Origin: Ectopseudomonas guguanensis
GTDB lineage: Bacteria; Pseudomonadota; Gammaproteobacteria; Pseudomonadales; Pseudomonadaceae
Length of the DNA: 64,000 nucleotides
Assembly: GCF_900104265.1 (NCBI RefSeq)
Contig: NZ_FNJJ01000005.1
Span: 186,001-250,000 of the forward strand
Reading direction: 5' to 3'
Part shown: positions 35,614 through 43,963 of the stretch, piece by piece
How positions within the stretch are numbered: position 1 is the first letter of the stretch
Layout of the letters: every line of letters begins with the position of its first letter
The notes under the pieces: model-generated
Told to the model about the DNA's origin: nothing
The model's database searches: none
The model's input: the letters and a program-made list of their open reading frames with translations, nothing else
Translations under genes and position numbers: made by a program

Positions 35614-37353
35614 TTACATCCGCTCCAGAGTTTCCAGGCCGAGCAGCTCCAGGCCCTGCTTGAGGGTGCGGCCAGTCAGGGCTGCCAGGCGCAGACGGCT
35701 GTCGCGTGTGGCTTCGCTCTCGGCGCTGAGGATCGGGCAGTTCTCGTAGAAGCTGGAGAACAGGCCGGCGATGTCATACAGGTAAGCGCACAACATATGC
35801 GGCGTGCCTTTCTCGGCGACATTGCCGAGCAGCTCGCCAAACTGCGCCAGTTTGGCAGCCAGGGCCTGTTCCTGATCGGCGACCAGGGTGATCTGCCCGC
35901 CGATTTCATCCACGCCCTTGCCCAGCTTGCGGAAGATGCTGGCGACGCGGGTGTAGGCATACAGCAGGTACGGCGCTGTATTGCCTTCGAAGCTCAGCAT
36001 CAGGTCGAAGTTGAAGCTGTAGTCGCTGGTGCGGTGCTTGGACAGGTCGGCGTATTTCACCGAGGCGATGCCGACCACGCGGGCGATTCTACGCAGCTCG
36101 TCCTCGTCCAGTTCCGGGTTCTTGTCCTTGACCAGGCTGTAGGCGCGCTGCTCGGCTTCATCGAGCAGTTGCACCAGTTTCACGGTGCCGCCGTCGCGGG
36201 TCTTGAACGGGCGGCCGTCCGGGCCGTTCATGGTGCCGAAGCCCATGTGTTCCATTTCCATGCTGGACGGGACGAAGCCGGCCAGGCGCGCGCAGGCGAA
36301 GACCATCTGGAAGTGCAGGGCCTGGCGCTGGTCGACGAAGTACAGCACGCGGTCGGCCTTGAGCACGCCTGCGCGGTAGCGGGTGGCAGCCAGGTCGGTA
36401 GTGGCGTACAGGTAGCCGCCGCCAGCCTTCTGCACGATCAGCGGCAGCGGGTTGCCTTCGGCATTCTTGAACTCGTCCATGAACACGCACTTGGCGCCAT
36501 TATCCTCGGTCAGCAGGCCCTTGGCGGCGAGGTCGGCGACCACCTGTGGCAGGTCGTCGTTATAGGCGCTCTCGCCCTTGACATCGGCCATGGAGAGCTT
36601 GACGCCGAGGCGGTCGTACAGCGCCTGGCAGTGCGACAGGGAAATGTCGTTGAAGCGATGCCACAGACGCAGACACTCGGCGTCGCCGGCCTGCAGCTGG
36701 ACCACCAGTTCGCGGGCGCGGTCGGCGAACTCGGGCGACTCGTCGAAGCGTTTCTTCGCTGCACGATAGAAGCCTTCCAGGTCGGCCAGCTCGCTCTCGG
36801 CGGCCGCCGGGTTTTCCTGCATGTAGGCCAGCAGCATGCCGAACTGGGTGCCCCAGTCGCCGACATGGTTCTGGCGAATCACGGTGTCGCCGAGAAACTC
36901 CAGCACCCGCGCCACGCCGTCGCCGATGATGGTCGAGCGCAGGTGGCCGACGTGCATTTCCTTGGCCAGGTTGGGCGCGGACAGATCGACCACCACGCGC
37001 TGCGCCGGGCCGTTCTTGCGCACGCCAAGTTTGGCATCGGCCAGTGCCGCTTCCAGACGCTGTGCCAGGGCATCACTGTTCTGGAAGAAGTTGAGGAAGC
37101 CGGGGCCGGCGATTTCCACCTTGGTGATCTGCTCATCGGCCGGCAATGCTGCGATCAGCTTTTCGGCCAGGTCGCGCGGCTTCATGCCGGCCGGCTTGGC
37201 CAGCATCATGGCAATGTTGCTGGCGAAGTCGCCGTGGCTCTTGTCCTTGGTGTTCTCCACCTGGATGACCGGCGTCAGGCCTGCAGGCAGCACGCCTTCG
37301 GCGGTCAGGCGGTCGAGGGCTTGCTGGATCAGGTGGCGAATGCTGTCTTTCAT
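35614..37353 (-). CDS. argS: Arginyl-tRNA synthetase
   Basis: 579-residue class I synthetase. The HIGH motif appears as HVGH in [20 protein letters not shown] (about 119-138). There is no canonical KMSKS, as is common for ArgRS; the equivalent region reads [12 protein letters not shown]. An N-terminal Arg-tRNA recognition domain and a C-terminal anticodon-binding DALR domain are present. Length is typical. Confidence 0.97.
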   Translation of the reverse strand: MKDSIRHLIQQALDRLTAEGVLPAGLTPVIQVENTKDKSHGDFASNIAMMLAKPAGMKPRDLAEKLIAALPADEQITKVEIAGPGFLNFFQNSDALAQRLEAALADAKLGVRKNGPAQRVVVDLSAPNLAKEMHVGHLRSTIIGDGVARVLEFLGDTVIRQNHVGDWGTQFGMLLAYMQENPAAAESELADLEGFYRAAKKRFDESPEFADRARELVVQLQAGDAECLRLWHRFNDISLSHCQALYDRLGVKLSMADVKGESAYNDDLPQVVADLAAKGLLTEDNGAKCVFMDEFKNAEGNPLPLIVQKAGGGYLYATTDLAATRYRAGVLKADRVLYFVDQRQALHFQMVFACARLAGFVPSSMEMEHMGFGTMNGPDGRPFKTRDGGTVKLVQLLDEAEQRAYSLVKDKNPELDEDELRRIARVVGIASVKYADLSKHRTSDYSFNFDLMLSFEGNTAPYLLYAYTRVASIFRKLGKGVDEIGGQITLVADQEQALAAKLAQFGELLGNVAEKGTPHMLCAYLYDIAGLFSSFYENCPILSAESEATRDSRLRLAALTGRTLKQGLELLGLETLERM

Positions 37354-37395
37354 GTTCGGCTCGGGTTGCCTTGGGGCTTTGGTCGAAAACTGCGC

Positions 37396-37401
37396 ATTAT
37401 A
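37396..37401 (-). promoter_or_regulatory. Candidate -10 box of argS
   Basis: Perfect TATAAT on the minus strand, 42 bp upstream of the argS start. The -35 position falls inside the degenerate heptamer element at 37409-37436 and has no good consensus. Confidence 0.55.
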
Positions 37402-37408
37402 GAAGTAG

Positions 37409-37436
37409 CTGCAGGTTGCAGGCCACAGGCTTCAGG
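37409..37436. repeat. Degenerate heptamer array upstream of argS
   Basis: Four diverged 7-bp units: CTGCAGG, TTGCAGG, CCACAGG, CTTCAGG. They are followed by AAAGCGATCGG and an inverted CCTGCAG. It is a short member of the heptamer family at 25014, 32694 and 43852. Confidence 0.7.
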
Positions 37437-37458
37437 CAAAGCGATCGGCCTGCAGTGG

Positions 37459-37518
37459 GTAGGGTGGGCTTCAGCCCACCAAGGCTGGCCGCTGTTGGTG
37501 GGCTGAAGCCCACCCTAC
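37459..37518. repeat. REP doublet, GTAGGGTGGGCTTCAGCCC family
   Basis: Two facing palindromic copies (37459-37480 and 37497-37518) in the argS-priA gap. Both arms contain GGGCTTCAGCCC or its complement. Confidence 0.8.
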
Positions 37519-37573
37519 GGACTGAAGCGGGACGCCGCCCGGACCTCTCTATGGACTGTTGCAGCGCGTCGGT

Positions 37574-39793
37574 TTAGAACAGATCGATCGGGTCGACATC
37601 CAGCGACCAGCGCACCGCGCGGCCACTGGGCATTTGCTCCAGCGCATGCAGCCAATGGTTGAGCAGGCGGTGTAGCGGGGCGCGGGCATTGCCCTGCAGC
37701 AGCAGTTGGGCGCGAAAGCGTCCGGCGCGGCGTTCCATCGGCGCCGGTACCGGGCCGAGCAGTTCGATGCCGGTCAGCCCCAGTTCACCCAGCAGGTGCT
37801 CGGCTTCGCTGCAGGCCTCATCGAGAAAACCTTCTGCCTGGCCGGGCTTGTGCGCTTCGGCGCGCAGCAGGGCCAGGTGGCAGAACGGCGGCAGGCCGGC
37901 ACTGCGGCGCTCGCTCAACGCCTGCTCGGCGAAGGCGAAGTAGCCCTGCTCGGTCAGTTGCACCAGCAGCGGATGGTCGGCCAGGTGGCTCTGAATGATC
38001 ACCTTGCCCGGTTCCTCGGCACGCCCGGCGCGGCCGGCGACCTGTACGATCAGCTGCGCCATGCGCTCGCTGGCGCGAAAATCCGCCGAGAACAGGCCCC
38101 CGTCGGCGTCGAGGATCGACACCAGCGTCACCCGTGGGAAGTGGTGGCCCTTGGCGAGCATCTGGGTGCCGACCAGGATGCACGGCTCGCCCTTGTTGAT
38201 GGTAGTGAACAGGCGATCCATCGCGCCCTTGCGCGAGGTGCTGTCGCGGTCGATGCGCAGCACCGGGTAGTCGGGGAACAGCAGCGCCAGGCGTTCTTCG
38301 GCGCGCTCGGTGCCGGCGCCGACCGGGCGCAGGTCGACGTGCTGGCATTTCGGGCAGTTGCTCGGTTGCTTCTCGACGTGGCCGCAGTGGTGGCAGCGCA
38401 GCTCCTGATAACGCTGGTGCACGGTCATGCGTGCATCGCAACGCGGGCATTCGGATAGCCAGCCGCAGTCGTGGCAGAGCAGGGTCGGGGCGAAGCCGCG
38501 GCGGTTGAGAAACACCAGCACCTGCTGGCCGGCCGCCAGGGTCTGGGCGATGGCCTGCTGCATCGGTCCGGAGATACCCGAGTCCAGTGGCCGGCTCTTC
38601 ACGTCCAGGCGCAGAAAGCGCGGCTGGCTGGCGCCGCCGGCGCGCTGGGTCAGCTTGAGCAGGGCGTAGCGGCCGCTGTGGGCATTGTGCAGGCTTTCCA
38701 GCGAGGGTGTGGCCGAGCCGAGGACGATGGGGACGTCTTCCTGGTGCGCGCGAACCAGTGCGAGGTCACGGGCGTGATAGCGCAGACCTTCCTGCTGTTT
38801 ATAGGAGGCGTCGTGTTCTTCGTCGACGATGATCAACCCAGGGTTCTTCATCGGCGTGAACAGTGCCGAGCGGGTGCCGATGATGATGTCGGCCTCGCCA
38901 TCGCGCGCCGCCAACCAGGCATCGAGGCGATCGCGATCATTGACTGCTGAATGCAGCAGGGCGATACGTGCGTTGAAGCGGCGGGCGAAACGGTCGAAGG
39001 TCTGCGGGCCGAGGTTGATCTCGGGGATCAGCACCAGCGCCTGCTTGCCGGCTTGCAGGCATTGGTGGATCAGTTGCAGGTAAACCTCGGTCTTGCCGCT
39101 GCCGGTGACGCCAGCGAGCAGGAAGGCATTGAACTGACCCCAGCCCGACGCCACGGCATTCACCGCCGCGCGCTGCTCGGCATTCAGCGGCAGTTCCGGT
39201 TGCGCCAGCCAGTGTGCAGGCTTGGCATGCGGCTGGGTGCGGCGCACCTCGACCCGTACCAGCCCCTTCTCATGCAGTAATTGCAGGCTGTCGCGGTTGA
39301 GTTGCAGCTGGCCGAGCAGACTGTGGGCCACGCCGTGCGGGTGTTGTGCCAGTGCCTTGAGTGCGTCGCGCTGGCGTGGGGCGCGGGCCAGGCGTGGGTC
39401 GTCGACACTGGCGCCTTTGCTGGCCAGCCAGTAACGCTCCTGGCGAGTTTCGGCCGGTTCGCCCTGGCGCAGCAGTACCGGCAAGGCCCAGCTCAGGGTG
39501 TCGCCCAGGCTGTGCTGGTAGTACTGCGCTGTCCACAGGCACAGTTTGAACAGCGGCGCTGGCAGCGGTGGGTGAGCATCGAGCAGTTCCAGAGCGGGCT
39601 TGAGCTTGTCGAGTGGGACTTCGCTCTGGCTGTCGACTTCCACCAGCACGCCGATCATCTCGCGGCGGCCGAAGGGCACGCGCAAGCGTACGCCTGGCTG
39701 CAAGGCACTGCGCGACACGCCAGCGGGGGCGAGGTAGTCGAACAGGCGGCGCAGCGGCGAGGGCAGGGCAAGGCGCAGGATCAGGTTGGGCAA
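37574..39793 (-). CDS. priA: Primosomal protein N' (replication restart helicase PriA)
   Basis: 739-residue 3'-5' superfamily 2 helicase that reloads the replisome at stalled forks. It has an N-terminal DNA-binding domain, Walker A GVTGSGKTE (about 229-237), the VDEEHD Walker B motif, and zinc-binding cysteine pairs CHDCGWLSECPRC and CHHCGHVEKQPSNCPKC. C-terminal helicase motifs include QVAGRAGRAEEPG. It is divergent from rpmE. Confidence 0.96.
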   Translation of the reverse strand: MPNLILRLALPSPLRRLFDYLAPAGVSRSALQPGVRLRVPFGRREMIGVLVEVDSQSEVPLDKLKPALELLDAHPPLPAPLFKLCLWTAQYYQHSLGDTLSWALPVLLRQGEPAETRQERYWLASKGASVDDPRLARAPRQRDALKALAQHPHGVAHSLLGQLQLNRDSLQLLHEKGLVRVEVRRTQPHAKPAHWLAQPELPLNAEQRAAVNAVASGWGQFNAFLLAGVTGSGKTEVYLQLIHQCLQAGKQALVLIPEINLGPQTFDRFARRFNARIALLHSAVNDRDRLDAWLAARDGEADIIIGTRSALFTPMKNPGLIIVDEEHDASYKQQEGLRYHARDLALVRAHQEDVPIVLGSATPSLESLHNAHSGRYALLKLTQRAGGASQPRFLRLDVKSRPLDSGISGPMQQAIAQTLAAGQQVLVFLNRRGFAPTLLCHDCGWLSECPRCDARMTVHQRYQELRCHHCGHVEKQPSNCPKCQHVDLRPVGAGTERAEERLALLFPDYPVLRIDRDSTSRKGAMDRLFTTINKGEPCILVGTQMLAKGHHFPRVTLVSILDADGGLFSADFRASERMAQLIVQVAGRAGRAEEPGKVIIQSHLADHPLLVQLTEQGYFAFAEQALSERRSAGLPPFCHLALLRAEAHKPGQAEGFLDEACSEAEHLLGELGLTGIELLGPVPAPMERRAGRFRAQLLLQGNARAPLHRLLNHWLHALEQMPSGRAVRWSLDVDPIDLF

Positions 39794-39854
39794 GCCAGGA
39801 GCTCCTTTGACAGGCCGGCGATCTTAGCACGCGACGGCCGGCACCTTGCGCAGC

Positions 39855-39882
39855 TTGCATCGTGTCGGGTGTCTGGTAAGAT
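39855..39882 (+). promoter_or_regulatory. rpmE promoter
   Basis: TTGCAT (39855-39860) and TAAGAT (39877-39882) with a 16-bp spacer and a TGG just before the -10. It lies about 70 bp upstream of rpmE. Confidence 0.65.
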
Positions 39883-39951
39883 GCGCGGCCTATTTCTGTG
39901 CGGTGCCTGACATTGGTCGGGTGGCGGCACGACTACCCCGAGGAAAGCACC

Positions 39952-40164
39952 ATGAAAGCCGATATCCATCCGAACTACGTCGAGATCGACGCCACCTGCT
40001 CCTGCGGCAACGTGATCAAGACCCGCTCCACCATTGGCAAGAACCTGAGCCTGGACGTTTGCTCCGAGTGCCACCCGTTCTATACCGGTAAGCAGAAAGT
40101 GCTGGACACCGGCGGCCGTATCGATCGCTTCAAGCAGCGCTTCGGCGTATTCGGCGCCAAGTAA
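39952..40164 (+). CDS. rpmE: 50S ribosomal protein L31, zinc (C+) form
   Basis: 70-residue ribosomal protein. Zinc ligands are Cys16 and Cys18 (CSC) with Cys37 and Cys40 (CSEC), so this is the C+ form; in zinc starvation many bacteria replace it with a cysteine-less paralogue. GAGGAAA precedes ATG 39952, and an upstream extension of the frame is not needed. Its terminator lies inside the next gene. Confidence 0.96.
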   Translation: MKADIHPNYVEIDATCSCGNVIKTRSTIGKNLSLDVCSECHPFYTGKQKVLDTGGRIDRFKQRFGVFGAK

Positions 40165-40192
40165 GCGACCGAACGAAAAAACGGAAACTGGC

Positions 40193-40993
40193 ATGCGCCA
40201 CTCCGTGATACTGAAAAAGGCGTCCCTGGTGGGCGCCTTTTTCGTTTCTCTGCTTTGTGCCGGCCTGGCCCAGGCCTTCTGTCCGCAGCGTGCCGATCTT
40301 GCTCAGGTCGCCGTGCGCCAGGTGGTCGATGGCGACACGGTGCGCCTGGTCGACGGGCGCAGCATTCGCCTGATCGGTATCAACGCCCCTGAACTGGGGC
40401 GCAAGGGGAAAAGTGACGAGCCTTTCGCCGTGCAGTCCAAGCGGCGTCTGCAGGCGCTGGTCGATGCCAGCGATGGGCGTGTCGGCCTGCTTTACGGCAA
40501 GCAGCGCAAGGACCGCTACGGGCGCACCTTGGCGCACCTCTATGACCGCCAGGGGCGTAATCTCGAAGAGCAATTGCTGAGCGAAGGTCTCGGTTTCATG
40601 GTCGCGGTGGCGCCCAATGCTGCGCTGGCCAGCTGTCAGGCGCAGGCCGAGCGCCAGGCGCGGCGTCAGCGCCTCGGCTTGTGGCGTAGCAATCAGGTGA
40701 AGGCGGCTGGCCAGCTGAAAGGTGGCGGTTTCGCCCTGCTCGGCGGTCGGGTTGTCGAGGTGCAGCGCAATCGCGGCGGCCTGTGGATCGATCTCGAAGG
40801 CGGTCGGGTGCTGCGCGTCGCGCCCGAACTGCTCGGCGAGTTCGATCTGCCCGCTTTGCAGAAACTCAAGGGGCGGCGGGTGGAGGCGCGTGGCTGGGTC
40901 ATCGATCGCCAGAGTCGCGGCGGCTTGAAATCCGGGCAGGCGCGCTGGATGCTGCCGCTTACCCATTCGGCGATGCTGGAGGTGTTGCCATGA
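40193..40993 (+). CDS. Secreted thermonuclease-family (SNase) protein
   Basis: 266 residues. A signal peptide (VGAFFVSLLCAGLAQAF) precedes an SNase-like OB-fold domain: VVDGDTVRLVDGRSIRLIGI (metal-binding Asp), NAPELGRKGKSDEPFA and DRYGRTLAHLY carry the catalytic Arg/Glu region. The C-terminal part (about 185-266) forms a second OB-like domain. The start is ATG 40193, or GTG 40229 directly after the embedded rpmE terminator. It overlaps the M48 gene by 4 bp. Confidence 0.85.
   Translation: MRHSVILKKASLVGAFFVSLLCAGLAQAFCPQRADLAQVAVRQVVDGDTVRLVDGRSIRLIGINAPELGRKGKSDEPFAVQSKRRLQALVDASDGRVGLLYGKQRKDRYGRTLAHLYDRQGRNLEEQLLSEGLGFMVAVAPNAALASCQAQAERQARRQRLGLWRSNQVKAAGQLKGGGFALLGGRVVEVQRNRGGLWIDLEGGRVLRVAPELLGEFDLPALQKLKGRRVEARGWVIDRQSRGGLKSGQARWMLPLTHSAMLEVLP
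40214..40242 (+). terminator. rpmE intrinsic terminator inside the SNase gene
   Basis: Twelve-base stem AAAAAGGCGTCC / GGGCGCCTTTTT with one G-U pair and loop CTGGT. It ends in a T-run, 50 bp after the rpmE stop but within the signal-peptide codons of the SNase gene. Confidence 0.85.
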
Positions 40994-42426
40994 TTCGTGC
41001 ATTGATGCTGTGTCTGTTCTGCAGCGGGTTGGCCGGTTGCGCGGTCAATCCCGCGACCGGTCGTACCGATTTCGTGATGATGAGCGAGCGCCAGGAGCTG
41101 GATCTCGGCGCGCGCTACAACCAGGAAATCCTCAAGCAATACCCGCGCTACGAGGATGCCAAGCTGCAGGCCTACATCCAGCGCGTCGGCGAGCGGGTGG
41201 CGCGCAGCAGCCATCGCAATCAGCTCAACTACGTCTTCACCCTGGTGGACAGTCCGGACGTCAATGCCTTCGCCTTGCCGGGTGGCTACATCTATATCCA
41301 TCGCGGCCTGCTCGCCTACCTCAACTCCGAGGCGGAGCTGGCTGCTGTGCTGGGCCATGAGGTGGGGCACGTGACGGCACGCCATAGCGTGCGCCAACAG
41401 AGCCAGTCCACGGCCTGGGGGCTGCTCGGCCAGGCTGCGGCCATCGGTACCGGTGTCGGTGCGGTGGGCGATCTGACCAATGTGATGGGCAATGCCTTCG
41501 TACGCGGCTACGGGCGCGACATGGAGCTGGAGGCCGATGGTCTGGGCGCGCAGTATCTGGCGCGCAGCGGCTACGACCCGCAGGCGATGATCGAGGTAGT
41601 CAAGGTGCTCAAGAGCCAGGAGGACTTCGCCCGCGAGCAGGCCGCCAGGCGTGGCGAAGCACCGACAGCGGGCGGCTATCACGGCTTGTTCGACACCCAC
41701 CCGGACAACGATAGGCGCCTGCAGGAAGTGATTGGCCCTGCGCGTGCGCTGGCCGGCGGCAACCAGGAAGTGGGGCGCGACAATTTCCTGCAGATGCTCG
41801 ACGGCCTGGTGTTCGGCGATTCGGCCGCCAGCGGGATTCGCCGCGGTCGCAACTTCTACCATGGCGAGCTGGATTTCACCCTGAGCTATCCGCAGGGCTG
41901 GCAACTGGTCAACCGCCCGGATGTGCTGATCGGCCATACCCCGGATGAGCAGGCATTCATCGCCATGACGCTGGAAGCGGCGGACAAGCAGCTTTCGCCC
42001 GCCGAATTCCTGCGCAGGCGCGTCGGCAATCAGCGGCTGGTTGCCGGCGAGGAGCTGCGTCTGGGTGCGCTGCAGGGCTATACGGCGGTGCTGCAGGGAC
42101 AGTCGGCGCGGCGTGTCGCGGTAATCTATCGGGGCGACAGCGCTTACCTGTTCGTGGCGGCGGTGAAGGGGCGCGCTTCGCTGGAAACCGAGGATCAGCG
42201 GTTCCTCGAGGTGATTCGCAGTTATCGGCCGCTGAAACCGGCCGAACGCAAGCTGGCCGAGCCGGTGCGTCTGCATCTGGTGCGCGCCAAGGCGGGGCAG
42301 AGCCTCGCCGCTCTGGCCAAGGATTCGCCTTTGCCGGCTGATGGCGAAGCGCAGTTGCGCCTGCTCAACGGGCTCTACCCAAGCGGCGAACCACGCCCCG
42401 GCGAGTGGCTGAAAACGCTGCGCTAG
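40990..42426 (+). CDS. M48-family metalloprotease lipoprotein
   Basis: 478 residues. A lipoprotein signal (LCLFCSGLAGC, Cys17) is followed by an M48 domain with the zinc motif HEVGH (123-127) and the third ligand in MELEADGLGAQYLARSGYDP. The architecture resembles BepA/LoiP-type outer-membrane quality-control proteases. The C-terminal third (RLHLVRAKAGQSLAALAKDSP) resembles a LysM-like peptidoglycan-binding segment. It is coupled to the SNase gene by an ATGA overlap. Confidence 0.9.
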   Translation: MIRALMLCLFCSGLAGCAVNPATGRTDFVMMSERQELDLGARYNQEILKQYPRYEDAKLQAYIQRVGERVARSSHRNQLNYVFTLVDSPDVNAFALPGGYIYIHRGLLAYLNSEAELAAVLGHEVGHVTARHSVRQQSQSTAWGLLGQAAAIGTGVGAVGDLTNVMGNAFVRGYGRDMELEADGLGAQYLARSGYDPQAMIEVVKVLKSQEDFAREQAARRGEAPTAGGYHGLFDTHPDNDRRLQEVIGPARALAGGNQEVGRDNFLQMLDGLVFGDSAASGIRRGRNFYHGELDFTLSYPQGWQLVNRPDVLIGHTPDEQAFIAMTLEAADKQLSPAEFLRRRVGNQRLVAGEELRLGALQGYTAVLQGQSARRVAVIYRGDSAYLFVAAVKGRASLETEDQRFLEVIRSYRPLKPAERKLAEPVRLHLVRAKAGQSLAALAKDSPLPADGEAQLRLLNGLYPSGEPRPGEWLKTLR

Positions 42427-42530
42427 CGCGGCGCTTCAATCGCGACCGAACGGTCTTGTGCAGGTGTATACAACTTGCGTATCCTCGGCCGCCTGCCCGT
42501 TCAACAGCCAACAAAAGCGGAAATGCCACT

Positions 42531-43799
42531 ATGTCAGATCTAAAAACTGCCGCTCTCGAATATCACGCCCAGCCCCGCCCCGGTAAGCTGAGTGTCGAGT
42601 TGACCAAAGCCACTGCTACTGCCCGCGACCTGTCGCTGGCCTACAGCCCGGGTGTTGCCGAGCCGGTACGCGAAATCGCGCGTGACGCCGAGCTGGCCTA
42701 CCGCTACACCGGTAAGGGCAACCTGGTCGCCGTTATTTCCGACGGTACCGCCATCCTCGGTCTGGGTAACCTCGGCCCGCTGGCTTCCAAGCCGGTGATG
42801 GAAGGTAAGGGCGTGCTGTTCAAGCGTTTCGCCGGTATCGACGTATTCGATATCGAAGTCGATTCGGAAAGCCCGCAGGCATTCATCGACACCGTAAAGC
42901 GCATTTCCATCACCTTCGGCGGCATCAACTTGGAAGATATCAAGGCCCCCGAGTGCTTCGAGATCGAGCGCGCACTGATCGAGCAGTGCGACATTCCGGT
43001 ATTCCACGATGACCAGCACGGCACCGCGATCGTGACCGCCGCAGGCATGCTCAACGCCCTGGAAATCGCCGGAAAGACCCTGGAGGAGGCGAAGATCGTC
43101 TGCCTGGGCGCCGGTGCTGCTGCCATCTCCTGCATGAAGCTGCTGGTGAGCATGGGCGCCAAGGTCGAGAACATCTTCATGATCGACCGCAAGGGCGTGA
43201 TTCACGCTGGCCGTGACGACCTGAATCAGTACAAGGCCGTGTTCGCCACCGAGACCGACAAGCGCACGCTGTCCGACGCGCTCGACGGCGCTGATGTGTT
43301 CGTCGGCCTGTCCGGTGCCAACCTGCTGAGCCCGGAAGACCTCAAGCGCATGGCGGCCAACCCGATCGTCTTCGCCTGCTCCAACCCGGATCCGGAAATC
43401 AAGCCGGAGCTGGCGCACGAGACCCGCAACGACGTGATCATGGCCACCGGTCGTTCCGACTACCCGAACCAGGTCAACAACGTGCTTGGCTTCCCCTTCA
43501 TCTTCCGCGGTGCGCTGGACGTTCGCGCCACCCGCATCAATGAAGAAATGAAGATCGCCGCGGCCCTGGCGCTGCGCGACCTGGCCAAGCTGCCGGTCCC
43601 GCAGGATGTGTGCGATGCCTATGGCGGTATCGAACTGTCGTTCGGCCGCGAGTACATCATTCCGAAGCCGATGGATCAGCGTCTGATCACCGTGGTCTGC
43701 GATGCCGTGGCCAAGGCTGCCATCGAGTCCGGCGTGGCGACCCTGCCGTATCCGAAGCACTATCCGCTGAAGTCGGTGGATGACGTGTTCAACGGCTGA
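42531..43799 (+). CDS. maeB: NADP-dependent malic enzyme (short form)
   Basis: 422-residue malic enzyme converting malate to pyruvate and CO2. Conserved blocks include YSPGVAEP, GKGVLFKRFAGIDVFDIE, FHDDQHGTAIV and the Rossmann loop VCLGAGAAAISC. It lacks the phosphotransacetylase-like tail of E. coli MaeB, as usual in pseudomonads, so acetyl-CoA inhibition through that tail is not expected. The ATG at 42531 starts MSDLKTAALEYH; the upstream frame is not conserved. A strong terminator follows. Confidence 0.92.
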   Translation: MSDLKTAALEYHAQPRPGKLSVELTKATATARDLSLAYSPGVAEPVREIARDAELAYRYTGKGNLVAVISDGTAILGLGNLGPLASKPVMEGKGVLFKRFAGIDVFDIEVDSESPQAFIDTVKRISITFGGINLEDIKAPECFEIERALIEQCDIPVFHDDQHGTAIVTAAGMLNALEIAGKTLEEAKIVCLGAGAAAISCMKLLVSMGAKVENIFMIDRKGVIHAGRDDLNQYKAVFATETDKRTLSDALDGADVFVGLSGANLLSPEDLKRMAANPIVFACSNPDPEIKPELAHETRNDVIMATGRSDYPNQVNNVLGFPFIFRGALDVRATRINEEMKIAAALALRDLAKLPVPQDVCDAYGGIELSFGREYIIPKPMDQRLITVVCDAVAKAAIESGVATLPYPKHYPLKSVDDVFNG

Positions 43800-43812
43800 T
43801 CGGCCGAACAAT

Positions 43813-43838
43813 AAAAAACCCGCTTCGGCGGGTTTTTT
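43813..43838 (+). terminator. maeB terminator with UUCG loop
   Basis: Eleven-base stem AAAAAACCCGC / GCGGGTTTTTT closing a TTCG tetraloop, 14 bp after the maeB stop. It could also serve ponA from the other side. Confidence 0.92.
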
Positions 43839-43851
43839 ATTTTCATCTTGG

Positions 43852-43956
43852 CTACAGGCTACAGGCTACAGGCTACAGGCCACAGGCTACAGGCCACAGG
43901 CCACAGGCCACAGGCTACAGGCTCTTGCCTGCCGCTTGCAGCCTGAGGCCTGCAGC
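43852..43956. repeat. Heptamer-array element between maeB and ponA
   Basis: Ten tandem 7-bp units (six CTACAGG, four CCACAGG; 43852-43921), a 7-bp spacer, and then an inverted diverged arm CTGCCGC-TTGCAGC-CTGAGGC-CTGCAGC (43929-43956). It is the largest of the family here. Confidence 0.88.
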
Positions 43957-43963
43957 CGTTTTC

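Noticed and set aside
35014..37506. 830-codon plus-strand frame opposite argS and the SPOR gene
   Set aside because: Low-complexity His/Gln/Leu-rich translation typical of an antisense shadow; argS signatures are on the other strand.
43852..43921. Tandem array that could look like a CRISPR
   Set aside because: Units are 7 bp with no spacers, no cas genes are near, and the array matches the heptamer family elsewhere in the window.
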